DNA of 22,355 nt, from the NCBI GenBank assembly GCA_900539035.1, contig UQAU01000033.1, positions 1 through 22,355 of the forward strand, given 5' to 3'. Shown here piece by piece: positions 13,422-21,125 of this stretch (positions within the stretch are counted from its first letter, which is position 1; each line of letters begins with the position of its first letter). The notes beneath the pieces were generated by a model. That model made no database searches. It was not told where the DNA came from and saw nothing but the letters and a program-made list of their open reading frames with translations. The stretch is from an uncultured Collinsella sp. GTDB taxonomy: Bacteria > Actinomycetota > Coriobacteriia > Coriobacteriales > Coriobacteriaceae. The translations under genes and the position numbers were made by a program.

Positions 13422-14993
13422 ATGGAAATTATCGAGCTGCTTGATATATTGGATTCCAGCACAGTTGATATCAAACTCGATATCTCACGTAATCGAAAAT
13501 TCAACGGTGTCGCACTCCCTATGATCGCCATGGCCCGCGCGCTCAGCGATTTCGATGTCATATTCTTCTCGTCAGCCTCCCTTTTTAACGGTCTGCCCGC
13601 AGAGGCCCGTTCGCAACGCGCCTTCTTTCTCTTTCTCGACGAACCCATCGGGGCGCTCTCAAGCGAAACGTTCGTAGCAACGATACGAGACCGCCAGGCA
13701 TGGCTCAGTGCGTTCGAAACCGTATCCAACGAGTTTCTAGAACTTCAGCGCAAGAAAGAACTGATCATCTCTTTAACCGACCTGGTCAACCGTGGGGCCA
13801 GCCTTGAAACCGTGCTCAACATCGCGTCGGCAGCAGTGGGAGCACCCGCCTCTATTCTCGATAACTCGCTCTCGTTCGTTGCAGTGTCAGACGGGTTTCC
13901 TGCTGCGATCACCCATGGAGAGGACGCACGGGGCAACACGTTGCCCCTGGACGCCTTTCCGCTGCTCAAGGCCAAAGGGCTCGCCAACGTAAAGAAGCCC
14001 TTCGATCTTCGCGTATTCGATTGGACAGACAGCGAGGGAAACGTGCGCACCAACCATTACGCGCTTATCCACGCTGGCAGCACGATCATCGGTTCGGTGA
14101 GTTTTTTTACAATGGAAAAGCGCCTGCGCCCAAGTCGAGCGGCGATGCTTCCCACCATCGCGCAAATCCTAAGTATCCTGATGCAGCGCAGCGACGTCTA
14201 CACACTCAACAAACGCCTGTACTATGCACATCTGTTCAAACAGCTCGAAACAGGCAACAACATCCAGGATATAAACCGCCTTCGAAGCCAGTTCTCGTCC
14301 TTCGGCTATAACCTCAAACCTCGCATGCACATGCTTGTCGCCGACCTCTCGCGGCAGTTTTTATCCATCGAAGACGTCCAACCGCTCGCCGATCGTCTAC
14401 TCGCCCATATCGATAACGCCGTCTACACCGTCAATCACACGGAGATTATTTTTCTTTCAAGTACCGACGCTCCGTCCAAGAGCTTTTACGACCGCAGCGC
14501 GCTCGAGACCGAACTCGGAGACGGGCAAATTATGCTCGGTGCGAGCTCGGGGTTCACGGAGGTGCGCGACGTACGCCTCCGCATTGAAGAGGCAAGGCGG
14601 GCCATCGCCGCTGCACGGCGGCTCGGACGGACGAGCCACGTCCTCGCCTACCCCGACTACCGGATCGACGACCTCATCCTTCACATCGACGACGACACCG
14701 TCGTCGACGGGGCCCGGTTTTCGCCACTATTACGCCTGCTCGACGAGGACGAGCACGAGGGTACCGAGCTCGCTCGGACGCTTTGGCTGTATCTGGCAAA
14801 CCCATCGCATCCCGTCGACGTGGCCGCCGAACTCTTCATCCATAAGAACACGCTTTACTACCGGCTCGACAAAATCCGGCAGATCATGGGTTGCGATTTC
14901 AAAGACGCCGAAACAATCTCCAACATTCAGATAACATTTCACATCCTGCGGTTGCAGGGCCGGTTCGACCCCACCAGAGCACCACTCGAGTAG
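13422..14993 (+). CDS. PucR/CdaR-family transcriptional regulator
   Basis: This 523-residue protein ends in the typical PucR C-terminal helix-turn-helix, AAELFIHKNTLYYRLDKIRQIMG, followed by a stretch that often closes the family (NIQITFHILRL). The middle region (about 250-430) is compatible with the degenerate GGDEF-like domain found before this helix-turn-helix, and the N-terminal ~240 residues would be the sensor. These proteins usually activate divergent catabolic operons when the substrate or a pathway intermediate binds. The start at 13422 has AGAAAGG eight bases upstream. An in-frame ATG at 13365 lies inside the promoter region and was rejected. It is transcribed away from the nine-gene acyl operon and shares its dyad-rich promoter region, so it is the likely regulator of that operon. 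The effector is unknown. Confidence 0.9.
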   Translation: MEIIELLDILDSSTVDIKLDISRNRKFNGVALPMIAMARALSDFDVIFFSSASLFNGLPAEARSQRAFFLFLDEPIGALSSETFVATIRDRQAWLSAFETVSNEFLELQRKKELIISLTDLVNRGASLETVLNIASAAVGAPASILDNSLSFVAVSDGFPAAITHGEDARGNTLPLDAFPLLKAKGLANVKKPFDLRVFDWTDSEGNVRTNHYALIHAGSTIIGSVSFFTMEKRLRPSRAAMLPTIAQILSILMQRSDVYTLNKRLYYAHLFKQLETGNNIQDINRLRSQFSSFGYNLKPRMHMLVADLSRQFLSIEDVQPLADRLLAHIDNAVYTVNHTEIIFLSSTDAPSKSFYDRSALETELGDGQIMLGASSGFTEVRDVRLRIEEARRAIAAARRLGRTSHVLAYPDYRIDDLILHIDDDTVVDGARFSPLLRLLDEDEHEGTELARTLWLYLANPSHPVDVAAELFIHKNTLYYRLDKIRQIMGCDFKDAETISNIQITFHILRLQGRFDPTRAPLE

Positions 14994-14996
14994 ATT

Positions 14997-15101
14997 GCGC
15001 GGCACTGCATGAAAATTATCGAGCAGGCCAACAACCACGTCGTTCACGTGCTCGTCGGTATAGTCGCGCACGCTCGCACACTCGAAAACGGGATTGAGCA
15101 T
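14997..15101 (-). pseudogene. Nitroreductase N-terminal remnant
   Basis: On the minus strand a peptide beginning MLNPVFECASVRDYTDEHVN resembles the first 30 residues of nitroreductase-family flavoproteins (NP-x-ECxxxRSVRDFTDEPV). The phrase GLLDNFHAVPRN is also compatible with the helix that follows. The likeness ends where the opposite-strand regulator gene begins, so no complete flavin domain can be encoded. It is at best a decayed fragment left by rearrangement. The match is short and made by eye. Confidence 0.35.
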
Positions 15102-15209
15102 CACGGGCCCGGATTCCCCGCAGGACCGAAAGCAAGACATTTTGCTCGGGGCAAATTGTTCCGCCTTACGGTGGTAAGCTGATGCGAACACATATGAGGA
15201 GATTCGCCT

Positions 15210-15986
15210 ATGTCTACGTTTCTAAATGCCAGCCCCATCTTTGGGCCCGTTCGCAGCCGTCGCCTTGGTCTCTCGCTCGGCGTCAACATGATGCCGGCCA
15301 GCGGCAAAATCTGCACGTTCGACTGCATTTACTGCGAAAACGGCCTCAACGCCGAGCGCCCCTGCCATGAGCCGTACAACACAGCTACCGTGGTACTCGA
15401 CGCGCTCGAGGCAAAGCTGCGCGAGATGGCAGCCGAGGGCGAGCTCCCCGATGTGATCACCTTCGCAGGCAACGGCGAGCCCACCGCCGCACCCGAATTT
15501 CCGCAGGCCATCGCCGGCGCCGTTGTGCTGCGCGACCAGCTAGCCCCAAACTCCAAGATCGCCGTGCTCTCCAACGGCACGCGCGCCGACCGCCCCGAGG
15601 TGCACGACGCGCTCATGATGGTCGACGATAATATCCTCAAGCTCGATACCGTCGACCCGGCGTTTATCCAGCTGCTCGACCAGCCTGTTGGCCCCTACGA
15701 CGTCGAGCACCAGATCGAGACGTTCGCGAGCTTTAACGGCCACGTCATTATCCAGACGATCTTTTTGACCGGCGAGTATCAGGGCAAGCTCATCGACAAC
15801 ACCGGCGAGGAGTACGTCGGCCCCTGGCTCGCGGCGCTCGAGCGCATTCGTCCGCAGGAGGCGACCATCTACACGGTCGCGCGCGAGACGCCGGTCGCCG
15901 GCCTTGCCAAAGCAGCGCCCGAGGCGCTCGACGCCATTGCCGCGCGCGTACGCGCCCTCGGCATCCCCTGCCAGGTGAGCTACTAG
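15210..15986 (+). CDS. Radical SAM protein
   Basis: The 258 residues include the iron-sulfur cluster motif CTFDCIYC (CxxxCxxC, about residues 35-42), preceded by FGPVRSRRLGLSLGVNMMP, a hallmark of a wyosine-synthase-like radical SAM group often annotated only as radical SAM protein. A glycine-rich SAM-contacting strand, ITFAGNGEPT, follows. Such enzymes cleave S-adenosylmethionine to start radical chemistry; the substrate of this group is not established. ATG 15210 has GAGGAG nine bases upstream. It stands alone, 216 bases after the regulator gene and 160 bases before the methionine aminopeptidase gene. It lacks the extra cysteine-rich C-terminal domain of maturases. Family assignment is firm, function unknown. 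Confidence 0.88.
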   Translation: MSTFLNASPIFGPVRSRRLGLSLGVNMMPASGKICTFDCIYCENGLNAERPCHEPYNTATVVLDALEAKLREMAAEGELPDVITFAGNGEPTAAPEFPQAIAGAVVLRDQLAPNSKIAVLSNGTRADRPEVHDALMMVDDNILKLDTVDPAFIQLLDQPVGPYDVEHQIETFASFNGHVIIQTIFLTGEYQGKLIDNTGEEYVGPWLAALERIRPQEATIYTVARETPVAGLAKAAPEALDAIAARVRALGIPCQVSY

Positions 15987-16027
15987 CAAAACCACGCAGC
16001 AGCCAGTGTCCGCCATCCCGCTCCATC

Positions 16028-16094
16028 AGTTGCGGTGATATAGTTCCTGTTTATGCTGTTAAACCGCTTAGATCGGAACTATATCACCGCAACT
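16028..16094. repeat. Perfect 20-bp inverted repeat with a 27-base loop
   Basis: The arms at 16028-16047 (AGTTGCGGTGATATAGTTCC) and 16075-16094 are exact reverse complements. The loop is AT-rich. The element lies between the radical SAM gene and the methionine aminopeptidase promoter, 41 bases after the radical SAM stop. It is too symmetric for chance. Only a short TTT follows on the plus strand, so it may be a terminator, a MITE-like element or a dispersed intergenic repeat. No second copy is in the window. Confidence 0.75.
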
Positions 16095-16115
16095 TTAATG
16101 GACGCGTGGATGGGC

Positions 16116-16121
16116 TATACT
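16116..16121 (+). promoter_or_regulatory. Probable -10 box of the methionine aminopeptidase gene
   Basis: TATACT matches the -10 consensus at five of six positions and lies 25 bases before the ATG at 16147. The -35 position holds a weak TTTAAT at a 16-base spacing, which overlaps the edge of the 20-bp inverted repeat element. Assignment rests on the -10 only. Confidence 0.4.
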
Positions 16122-16146
16122 AGCTGCGGATGAAAGGAAGTTAGCC

Positions 16147-17034
16147 ATGTATGACAAAGGACCCGTGCCCGGCCGCAACGACGCCTGCTGGTGCGGCAGC
16201 GGCAAAAAATATAAGAAATGCCATAGCGCCTTTGATGAGCGCCTTGAGCGCCTGTGGGAAGAGGGCTGGGAGGTCCTGCCCCGCACGCTCTACAAGACGC
16301 CCGCCGATATCGAGGGCATCAAGCGCTCGGCAGCCATCAACGTGGGCGTGCTCGATTATGTGGGCGAGCATATCGCCGCAGGCATGACCACCAATCAGAT
16401 CGACCAGATGATCTACGACTACACCGTCGAGCACGGTGGCACGCCGGCCGACCTCAACTACGAGGGCTACCCCAAAAGCGTGTGCACCTCGATCAACGAC
16501 GTGGTCTGCCACGGCATCCCCTGCGATACGGACGTGCTGCACGAGGGCGACATCATCAACGTGGACTGCTCCACGATCCTAGACGGCTACTTTAGCGACT
16601 CGAGCCGCATGTTCTGCATCGGCGAGGTCTCGGCCGAGCGCCAGCGCCTGGTCGACGTCACCCGCGCCAGCGTGGAGGCGGGTCTGGCGGCCGTCAAGCC
16701 ATGGCTGCCGTTGTCCGTTATGGCCGAGGCCGTGCAAAAGACGGTCGAGGACGCCGGCTTTAGCGTGGTGCGCGAGTACGGTGGACACGGCATCGGCAAG
16801 GAGTTCCACGAGGACCCGTTTGTGGGCTTTACCACCGAAGCGCCCGACGTGGACACCATCATGGCCCCTGGCATGGTCTTTACCATCGAGCCCATGGTCA
16901 ATGCCGGAGCGCCCGACATCAAGATTAGCAAGGGTGACGGTTGGTGCGTGCGCACCAAGGACGGCAGCGATTCGGCCCAGTGCGAGGTTCAGCTCGTGGT
17001 GACCGAGGACGGCTACGAGCTGCTGAGCTGGTAG
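16147..17034 (+). CDS. map: Methionine aminopeptidase type I with N-terminal SEC-C motif
   Basis: The enzyme removes the initiator methionine from new proteins. The 295 residues split into a SEC-C zinc motif (GRNDACWCGSGKKYKKCH, 9-26) and a pita-bread catalytic domain. All five metal ligands are visible: D140 and D151 (NVDCST, FSDSS), H214 (GGHGIGK), E248 (FTIEPM) and E280 (QCEVQL). The catalytic His is H122 in VCHGIP. The SEC-C motif, shared with SecA, binds zinc and may dock the enzyme on the ribosome. ATG 16147 has AAAGGAAG upstream and a -10 box 25 bases before it. A strong terminator follows ten bases after the stop, so it is a single-gene unit. Assignment is secure. Confidence 0.96.
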   Translation: MYDKGPVPGRNDACWCGSGKKYKKCHSAFDERLERLWEEGWEVLPRTLYKTPADIEGIKRSAAINVGVLDYVGEHIAAGMTTNQIDQMIYDYTVEHGGTPADLNYEGYPKSVCTSINDVVCHGIPCDTDVLHEGDIINVDCSTILDGYFSDSSRMFCIGEVSAERQRLVDVTRASVEAGLAAVKPWLPLSVMAEAVQKTVEDAGFSVVREYGGHGIGKEFHEDPFVGFTTEAPDVDTIMAPGMVFTIEPMVNAGAPDIKISKGDGWCVRTKDGSDSAQCEVQLVVTEDGYELLSW

Positions 17035-17043
17035 CTGTAGATG

Positions 17044-17087
17044 CGCCGGATGCTGACGGGCACGCTCGTCTTGCATCCGGCGTTTTT
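17044..17087 (+). terminator. Rho-independent terminator of map
   Basis: CGCCGGATGC (17044-17053) pairs perfectly with GCATCCGGCG (17073-17082). The inner GACG/CGTC can extend the stem. Five T follow at 17083-17087, then ATT. It starts ten bases after the map stop. Confidence 0.88.
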
Positions 17088-17104
17088 ATTTGAACGTTTT
17101 GCCT

Positions 17105-17146
17105 GATAAAACCTGCCAAAATAAACCTGTCCCTTTTTGGTAGGTC
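17105..17146. repeat. REP-like imperfect palindrome, copy 1 of an 18-base repeat
   Basis: The 18-mer GATAAAACCTGCCAAAAT (17105-17122) recurs at 18313-18330. Here its ACCTGCCAAAA part pairs with TTTTGGTAGGT about 13 bases later, with one G-U wobble. The intervening TAAACCTGTCCC is reminiscent of the GGGACAGGTTT elements seen in intergenic repeats of several bacteria; that likeness is from memory and untested. It lies just before the dehydrogenase ribosome site. Confidence 0.5.
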
Positions 17147-17164
17147 AAGCGGAGAGGACTGCTT

Positions 17165-18100
17165 GTGAACATCCTGGTTTTGCTGCCCGTCAACGACCGT
17201 CATCGCGCAATTCTTGAGTCGAGCGCTCCGGGCGAGGACTTTGTCTACACGAGCGCCGACGCCGCCACGCGCGAGCAGGTCGCCGATGCCGACGTGATCC
17301 TGGGCAACATCGACCCTGACATGCTCACGGCATGCGAGCATCTCCAGCTGTTGCAATTGCAGACCGCCGGCTATGACGACTACCTTGCCGCCGGCACCGT
17401 GCCGGCTGACGCCAAGCTGTCTTGCTCGATCGGCGCCTACGGTCAGGCCGTAAGCGAGCACATGTTTGCCATGGTCCTTTCCATGATGAAGCGTCTGCCC
17501 GCCTACCAGGACCTGCAGCGCGAGCATCGCTGGGAGGATTTGGGGCCGGTTACCTCGCTCAAAAACGCCAACGTGCTGGTGCTGGGCGCGGGCGACATTG
17601 GCGGCCACTTTGCCACGCTCTGCCGTAGCATGGGTGCACACGTCCGCGGCATCAAGCGCCATCCGCTCGTCTACCCCATTGTGTTTGAGAACATGGACGG
17701 CATGGACGCCCTGCCCGAGCGCCTAGCCGAGGCTGACATCGTCGCATCCTTTATGCCCAGCACGCCCGAGACCCGCGGTCTGGCGAACGCCGAGTTCTTC
17801 GCCGCGATGAAGCCGGGCGCCTTCTTTGCCAACGGCGGCCGCGGCGACCTTGTGGTCACCGACGACTTGGTTGCCGCCCTGGAGTCGGGACATCTCGCCG
17901 GCGCCGCGGTCGACGTCACCGACCCCGAGCCGCTGCCTGAGACAAGCCCCCTGTGGGATGCGCCCAACATGCTCATCACGCCGCATATCTCGGGCTGGTT
18001 CCACCTGGAGGCCACCCTCAACAACGTGGTCGACATCGCCGCGGAGAACCTGCGTCACCTGCAAGCCGGAGAGACGCTCCGCTGCTGGATCGAACATTAG
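17165..18100 (+). CDS. D-isomer-specific 2-hydroxyacid dehydrogenase
   Basis: These NAD(P)-dependent enzymes interconvert 2-oxoacids and D-2-hydroxyacids. The 311 residues show the nucleotide-binding loop GAGDIGG (141-147) and the catalytic trio: Arg226 in NGGRGDLV, Glu255 in DPEPLP and His274 in TPHISG. The family phrase AAVDVTDPEPLPETSPLW is clear. It is close to the glyoxylate/phosphoglycerate-dehydrogenase type but lacks the C-terminal ACT domain of SerA, so the substrate is open. The start is a GTG at 17165, preceded by GGAGAGG about nine bases away. The adjacent repeat sits where a promoter would be expected, and no clear -35/-10 was found. Two hairpins close the unit downstream. Confidence 0.93.
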   Translation: MNILVLLPVNDRHRAILESSAPGEDFVYTSADAATREQVADADVILGNIDPDMLTACEHLQLLQLQTAGYDDYLAAGTVPADAKLSCSIGAYGQAVSEHMFAMVLSMMKRLPAYQDLQREHRWEDLGPVTSLKNANVLVLGAGDIGGHFATLCRSMGAHVRGIKRHPLVYPIVFENMDGMDALPERLAEADIVASFMPSTPETRGLANAEFFAAMKPGAFFANGGRGDLVVTDDLVAALESGHLAGAAVDVTDPEPLPETSPLWDAPNMLITPHISGWFHLEATLNNVVDIAAENLRHLQAGETLRCWIEH

Positions 18101-18103
18101 GGT

Positions 18104-18127
18104 TCCGCCGTTCTAACGAACGGCGGA
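18104..18127. other. Perfect 10-bp hairpin after the dehydrogenase gene
   Basis: TCCGCCGTTC (18104-18113) pairs with GAACGGCGGA (18118-18127) around the tetraloop TAAC, four bases after the stop codon. No T tract follows. It may protect the 3' end of the mRNA, since the true terminator lies 44 bases further on. Confidence 0.6.
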
Positions 18128-18170
18128 CCGGTCGACGCTGCGCGCCGCCCAGAGCGACAATTTGTCATTC

Positions 18171-18212
18171 AAAAGGCGAGGCATGACCAGAAGGTCAATG
18201 CCTCGCCTTTTT
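18171..18212 (+). terminator. Strong terminator of the dehydrogenase gene, possibly bidirectional
   Basis: AAAGGCGAGGCAT pairs with ATGCCTCGCCTTT, and the inner GACC/GGTC extends the stem nearly to the AGAA loop. Five T end the structure on the plus strand. Four A at its start would give a short U tract on the minus strand, so it might also stop read-through from the convergent aminopeptidase gene. Confidence 0.88.
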
Positions 18213-18312
18213 CATGCCAACTTGTTCGTTCTGGACGTCGCTCGCTGACGTTTGCTCAACCCGCGGTGTCTTAACAATTCCGTCCAGCTGTTGGCGTTGT
18301 GGCATTTGCCCA

Positions 18313-18346
18313 GATAAAACCTGCCAAAATTGTCATCTCATTTTGG
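18313..18346. repeat. Second copy of the 18-base repeat, forming a hairpin
   Basis: The 18-mer of 17105 recurs exactly at 18313-18330. Here CCAAAAT (18324-18330) pairs with ATTTTGG (18340-18346) across nine bases. The partner half differs from copy 1. On the minus strand the hairpin lies six bases after the aminopeptidase stop and is followed by CAGGTTTTATC, so it could be a weak terminator for that gene. Confidence 0.5.
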
Positions 18347-18352
18347 TCGATT

Positions 18353-19738
18353 TTAGAGCTCCACGCTTTCGGCGCCGTTGATGGTTAGGTTGCGCTCGTA
18401 GAAGGCGGTGAGGGCGCGGATGGCGTACATCACGTCGCGTACGCCGCCGGTCTCGTAGCTCGAATGCATGGCAAGCTGCGGCAGGCCCACGTCCACGGCA
18501 TGCATGCTCGCCTGCATATTGGACAGATTGCCGAGCGTGGAGCCGCCGGCCATATCGCTCTTGTTGGCGAAGGCCTGTGTGGGTACGTCGGCGTCATCGC
18601 AGATGGCCTGGAACACCGCGCGGCTAAAGGCATCGGTGCAGTAGTGCTGGTTGGCGGCTTCCTTGATGACGATGCCGCCGTTGAGCACGACCTGGTTGCG
18701 GGCATCGCACTTCTCAGCGTGGTTGGGGTGCACGGCATGCGCATTATCGCAGCTCACGAGCATCGAGGCGGCAAGTGCGCGATGATACGACTCTTCGTCA
18801 AAGTCCAACGATCCGTTGATGCGGCGCAGCGCGTCGGCCAAGAACGTCGACATAGCGCCCTGCTTGGTCTCGGAGCCAACCTCCTCGTTATCAAAGCAGC
18901 AAAAGACCGAGACGTCATGCGCGTTCTCGGCACCCAAAAATGCCTGTAGCGAGGTGTAGGCGCAGGCCAGGTCGTCGAGCTTGGGCGTCGAGATAAACTC
19001 GTCGGCCCAGCCCCAGATGCGCGCATCCTGACGATTGACCAGGAACAGATCGCGGCCCAGAATCTGCTCGGGCTCAACGTCCAGTTCGTCAGCGATCAGG
19101 GCGTCAAAGTCGCCCTGCTTAAGCGCGCCAGCGCTGATGAGCGGGCACAGATCAATGGCTCGGTTAGGCGCAAAGCCCTCGTTAACGCCGCGGTTCATGT
19201 GGATGGCAAGGCTCGGAATGATAGCGACCTCGCGCTCGGTAGCAAGCAGGCGGCTCTCGATACGGTCGTCTTCGCGTACCAGCACGCGGCCCGCGAGCGT
19301 CAGCGGGCGGTCGAACCAGGTATAGTCGATCATGCCGCCGTAGGCCTCGGTGTTCAGACGCAGCGTCTCGCCCGCGCCGTCGAGTTCGGGCACGGCCTTG
19401 ACCTTAAACGTCGGCGAATCGCTGTGCGACGCCGTGAGCTGAAAATGATAGTCACCGGCAACACCGTCCTCGCCCCACGTCGCGGCCAGGTCCTCGCCCA
19501 CCTTAAAGGCAACAACGCTCGAGGTGTTGCGCTGCGTGTAATAACGCCCGCCCGGCTCGATGTCCCACGCCGCATTCTCGGGCAGGTAGGTAAAGCCCGC
19601 CTCGTCGAGCTCGGCCATAATGGTCGCCGCCGTATGGAACATGCTGGGGCATGCCTCGATAAAGTCGATAAGGTCGTTGGCGGCCTCGATATCATCGGCC
19701 GTCACATGCGCGCGCTCGGGCGTTTCCTGATCCGTCAT
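18353..19738 (-). CDS. M18 family aminopeptidase (aspartyl-aminopeptidase-like)
   Basis: M18 enzymes are large cytosolic dinuclear-zinc aminopeptidases, forming tetrahedral dodecamers, that prefer acidic N-terminal residues. The 461 codons fit the family length. Metal-site motifs are present: TASHSDSP (first His), CFDNEEVGSETKQGA (metal and catalytic Glu pair), DMAGGSTLGN and a late HSSYE. The family segment HAVHPNHAEKCD is also clear. ATG 19738 has AAAGGGGAG close upstream. An in-frame ATG at 19849 would add 37 residues with no ribosome site, so I rejected it. The gene is divergent from the Ntn hydrolase gene, with 161 bases between starts, and convergent with the dehydrogenase gene. Role: peptide turnover. 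Assignment is firm. Confidence 0.94.
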   Translation of the reverse strand: MTDQETPERAHVTADDIEAANDLIDFIEACPSMFHTAATIMAELDEAGFTYLPENAAWDIEPGGRYYTQRNTSSVVAFKVGEDLAATWGEDGVAGDYHFQLTASHSDSPTFKVKAVPELDGAGETLRLNTEAYGGMIDYTWFDRPLTLAGRVLVREDDRIESRLLATEREVAIIPSLAIHMNRGVNEGFAPNRAIDLCPLISAGALKQGDFDALIADELDVEPEQILGRDLFLVNRQDARIWGWADEFISTPKLDDLACAYTSLQAFLGAENAHDVSVFCCFDNEEVGSETKQGAMSTFLADALRRINGSLDFDEESYHRALAASMLVSCDNAHAVHPNHAEKCDARNQVVLNGGIVIKEAANQHYCTDAFSRAVFQAICDDADVPTQAFANKSDMAGGSTLGNLSNMQASMHAVDVGLPQLAMHSSYETGGVRDVMYAIRALTAFYERNLTINGAESVEL

Positions 19739-19899
19739 GCTCTCCCCTTTCGCTGGGTTGATGGTTCCCTCCAGCATACCCCGCCACGCCAGCGCCGCAC
19801 TCTTCATTCCGTGTTTAATCCCGCGCCGCTCGCCAAGTTGAGCCATCATGCCCGTGCACCTTTTGCGACAATTACGCTAACAGGACGAGAGGAGCCATC

Positions 19900-20985
19900 A
19901 TGAAGCCACGTAACATTGCCATCGCCTGCGGTGTCGCGGGAGTCGCCGTCGGCCTTGCCGCTGCCACCGGTATCGTTTATCACAAGCAAATCAAGTCCGC
20001 CGCGTCGCTCAAACGCTTGACCGGCTACGAGGATGGCTATGACCTGTACGCAATCGACATCGCCTACGACTACGATCTTGATCGCATCATCGCCGCTGGC
20101 GTGCGCGACGACCAGGCCTACATCGATGCCGTGGTGGCGCAGGTGCTGCCCGGTGTGCCGGTACATGTCCAGGCGCCCCAGTTTGCCTGCAGCGCTTTTG
20201 TCGCCGTAGATGCCGAAGGCCGCGTGCGCACCGGTCGCAATTACGACTTTAAGGACGACACCTCGGCGCTGCTGGTGCGCAATCACCCACGAGGCGGCTA
20301 TGCCTCCATCGGGTTTGCCGCCCTTAACAACCTGGGCGATAACACTCCGCTTGACTCCGTCGGCGGACGTGCCGCCGCACTCATGGGCCCGTTTGCCCAG
20401 CTCGACGGTGTTAACGAATGCGGCGTGTCCATTGCCGTACTCACCCTGGATTCCAAGCCCTGTGACCAGGACACGCAACGGCCCGTCATCAACACCTCGC
20501 TCGCCATCCGTCTGGTGCTCGACCGCGCCGCCACCACGCAAGAAGCTGTCGACCTGCTTTCCGCCTACGACATGCACGCCATGGCAGGACGCGATTACCA
20601 CTTCTTTATCAACGACGCCGCCGGTGACGCGCGCGTAGCAGAGTGGGACCCGCGCGATCCGGACCGCGCTTTCAAAGCGACTCCTGTACGCCAGGTTACG
20701 AACTTCTACGCCTGCTATGACGACGAAGTGCTGCCCAACCAAAAGAATGGCGAGCTGGGCCATGGTAAAGAGCGCGCCGTCGCGATCGCCGATGTCCTTG
20801 ACGCCCATGTCGGTGCCCAGGACGAAACGATTGTCTGGGAAGCCCTGCGCGCCGCAGCGCAAGAACCCAATCCGGAAGACATCACCAGCAATACGCAATG
20901 GTCGGTCGTCTTTGACAATACCGAACCCGCCGCCGCTATTACGCTGCGCCGCCACTGGGGCGACGTCGACGCCTTCGCACTGTAA
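19900..20985 (+). CDS. Membrane-anchored choloylglycine-hydrolase-like (linear amide C-N hydrolase) protein
   Basis: The 361 residues begin with one hydrophobic segment (IAIACGVAGVAVGLAAATGI, 7-26) that looks like an uncleaved anchor or signal. The Ntn-hydrolase core starts at FACSAFVAVDAEGRVRTGRNYDF. Cys97 is the probable nucleophile, with Arg113 at +16 and Asp116 at +19; this matches the C2/R18/D21 spacing of bile salt hydrolases. Later family blocks are NECGVSIAVLTLDS and HFFINDAAGDARVAEWD. Such enzymes cleave linear amides, for example conjugated bile acids, penicillin V or N-acyl amino acids. The ~70 residues between the anchor and Cys97 are unusual for bile salt hydrolases and closer to C45/acid-ceramidase-like proteins with a propeptide. 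The ATG at 19900 has GAGAGGAG upstream. The substrate is unproven. Confidence 0.85.
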   Translation: MKPRNIAIACGVAGVAVGLAAATGIVYHKQIKSAASLKRLTGYEDGYDLYAIDIAYDYDLDRIIAAGVRDDQAYIDAVVAQVLPGVPVHVQAPQFACSAFVAVDAEGRVRTGRNYDFKDDTSALLVRNHPRGGYASIGFAALNNLGDNTPLDSVGGRAAALMGPFAQLDGVNECGVSIAVLTLDSKPCDQDTQRPVINTSLAIRLVLDRAATTQEAVDLLSAYDMHAMAGRDYHFFINDAAGDARVAEWDPRDPDRAFKATPVRQVTNFYACYDDEVLPNQKNGELGHGKERAVAIADVLDAHVGAQDETIVWEALRAAAQEPNPEDITSNTQWSVVFDNTEPAAAITLRRHWGDVDAFAL

Positions 20986-21100
20986 GGAGCCAGGCCCGTC
21001 GGCCTTACGCTCGCCTGACGTTGTTTACATTTCCATACGCTTGAGCTAACTCGTTTTGCCCCCGTACCAGCAGTGTGCGGGGGTAAACTTATGCGCATGT

Positions 21101-21106
21101 TATAAC
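21101..21106 (+). promoter_or_regulatory. Probable -10 box of the phosphofructokinase gene
   Basis: TATAAC matches the -10 consensus at five of six positions, 20 bases upstream of the ATG. No -35 of quality stands at the right distance. A GC stem (CCCCCG at 21059-21064 with CGGGGG at 21078-21083) overlaps that place instead. Confidence 0.35.
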
Positions 21107-21125
21107 TTGCCCGGAAGGATTCATC

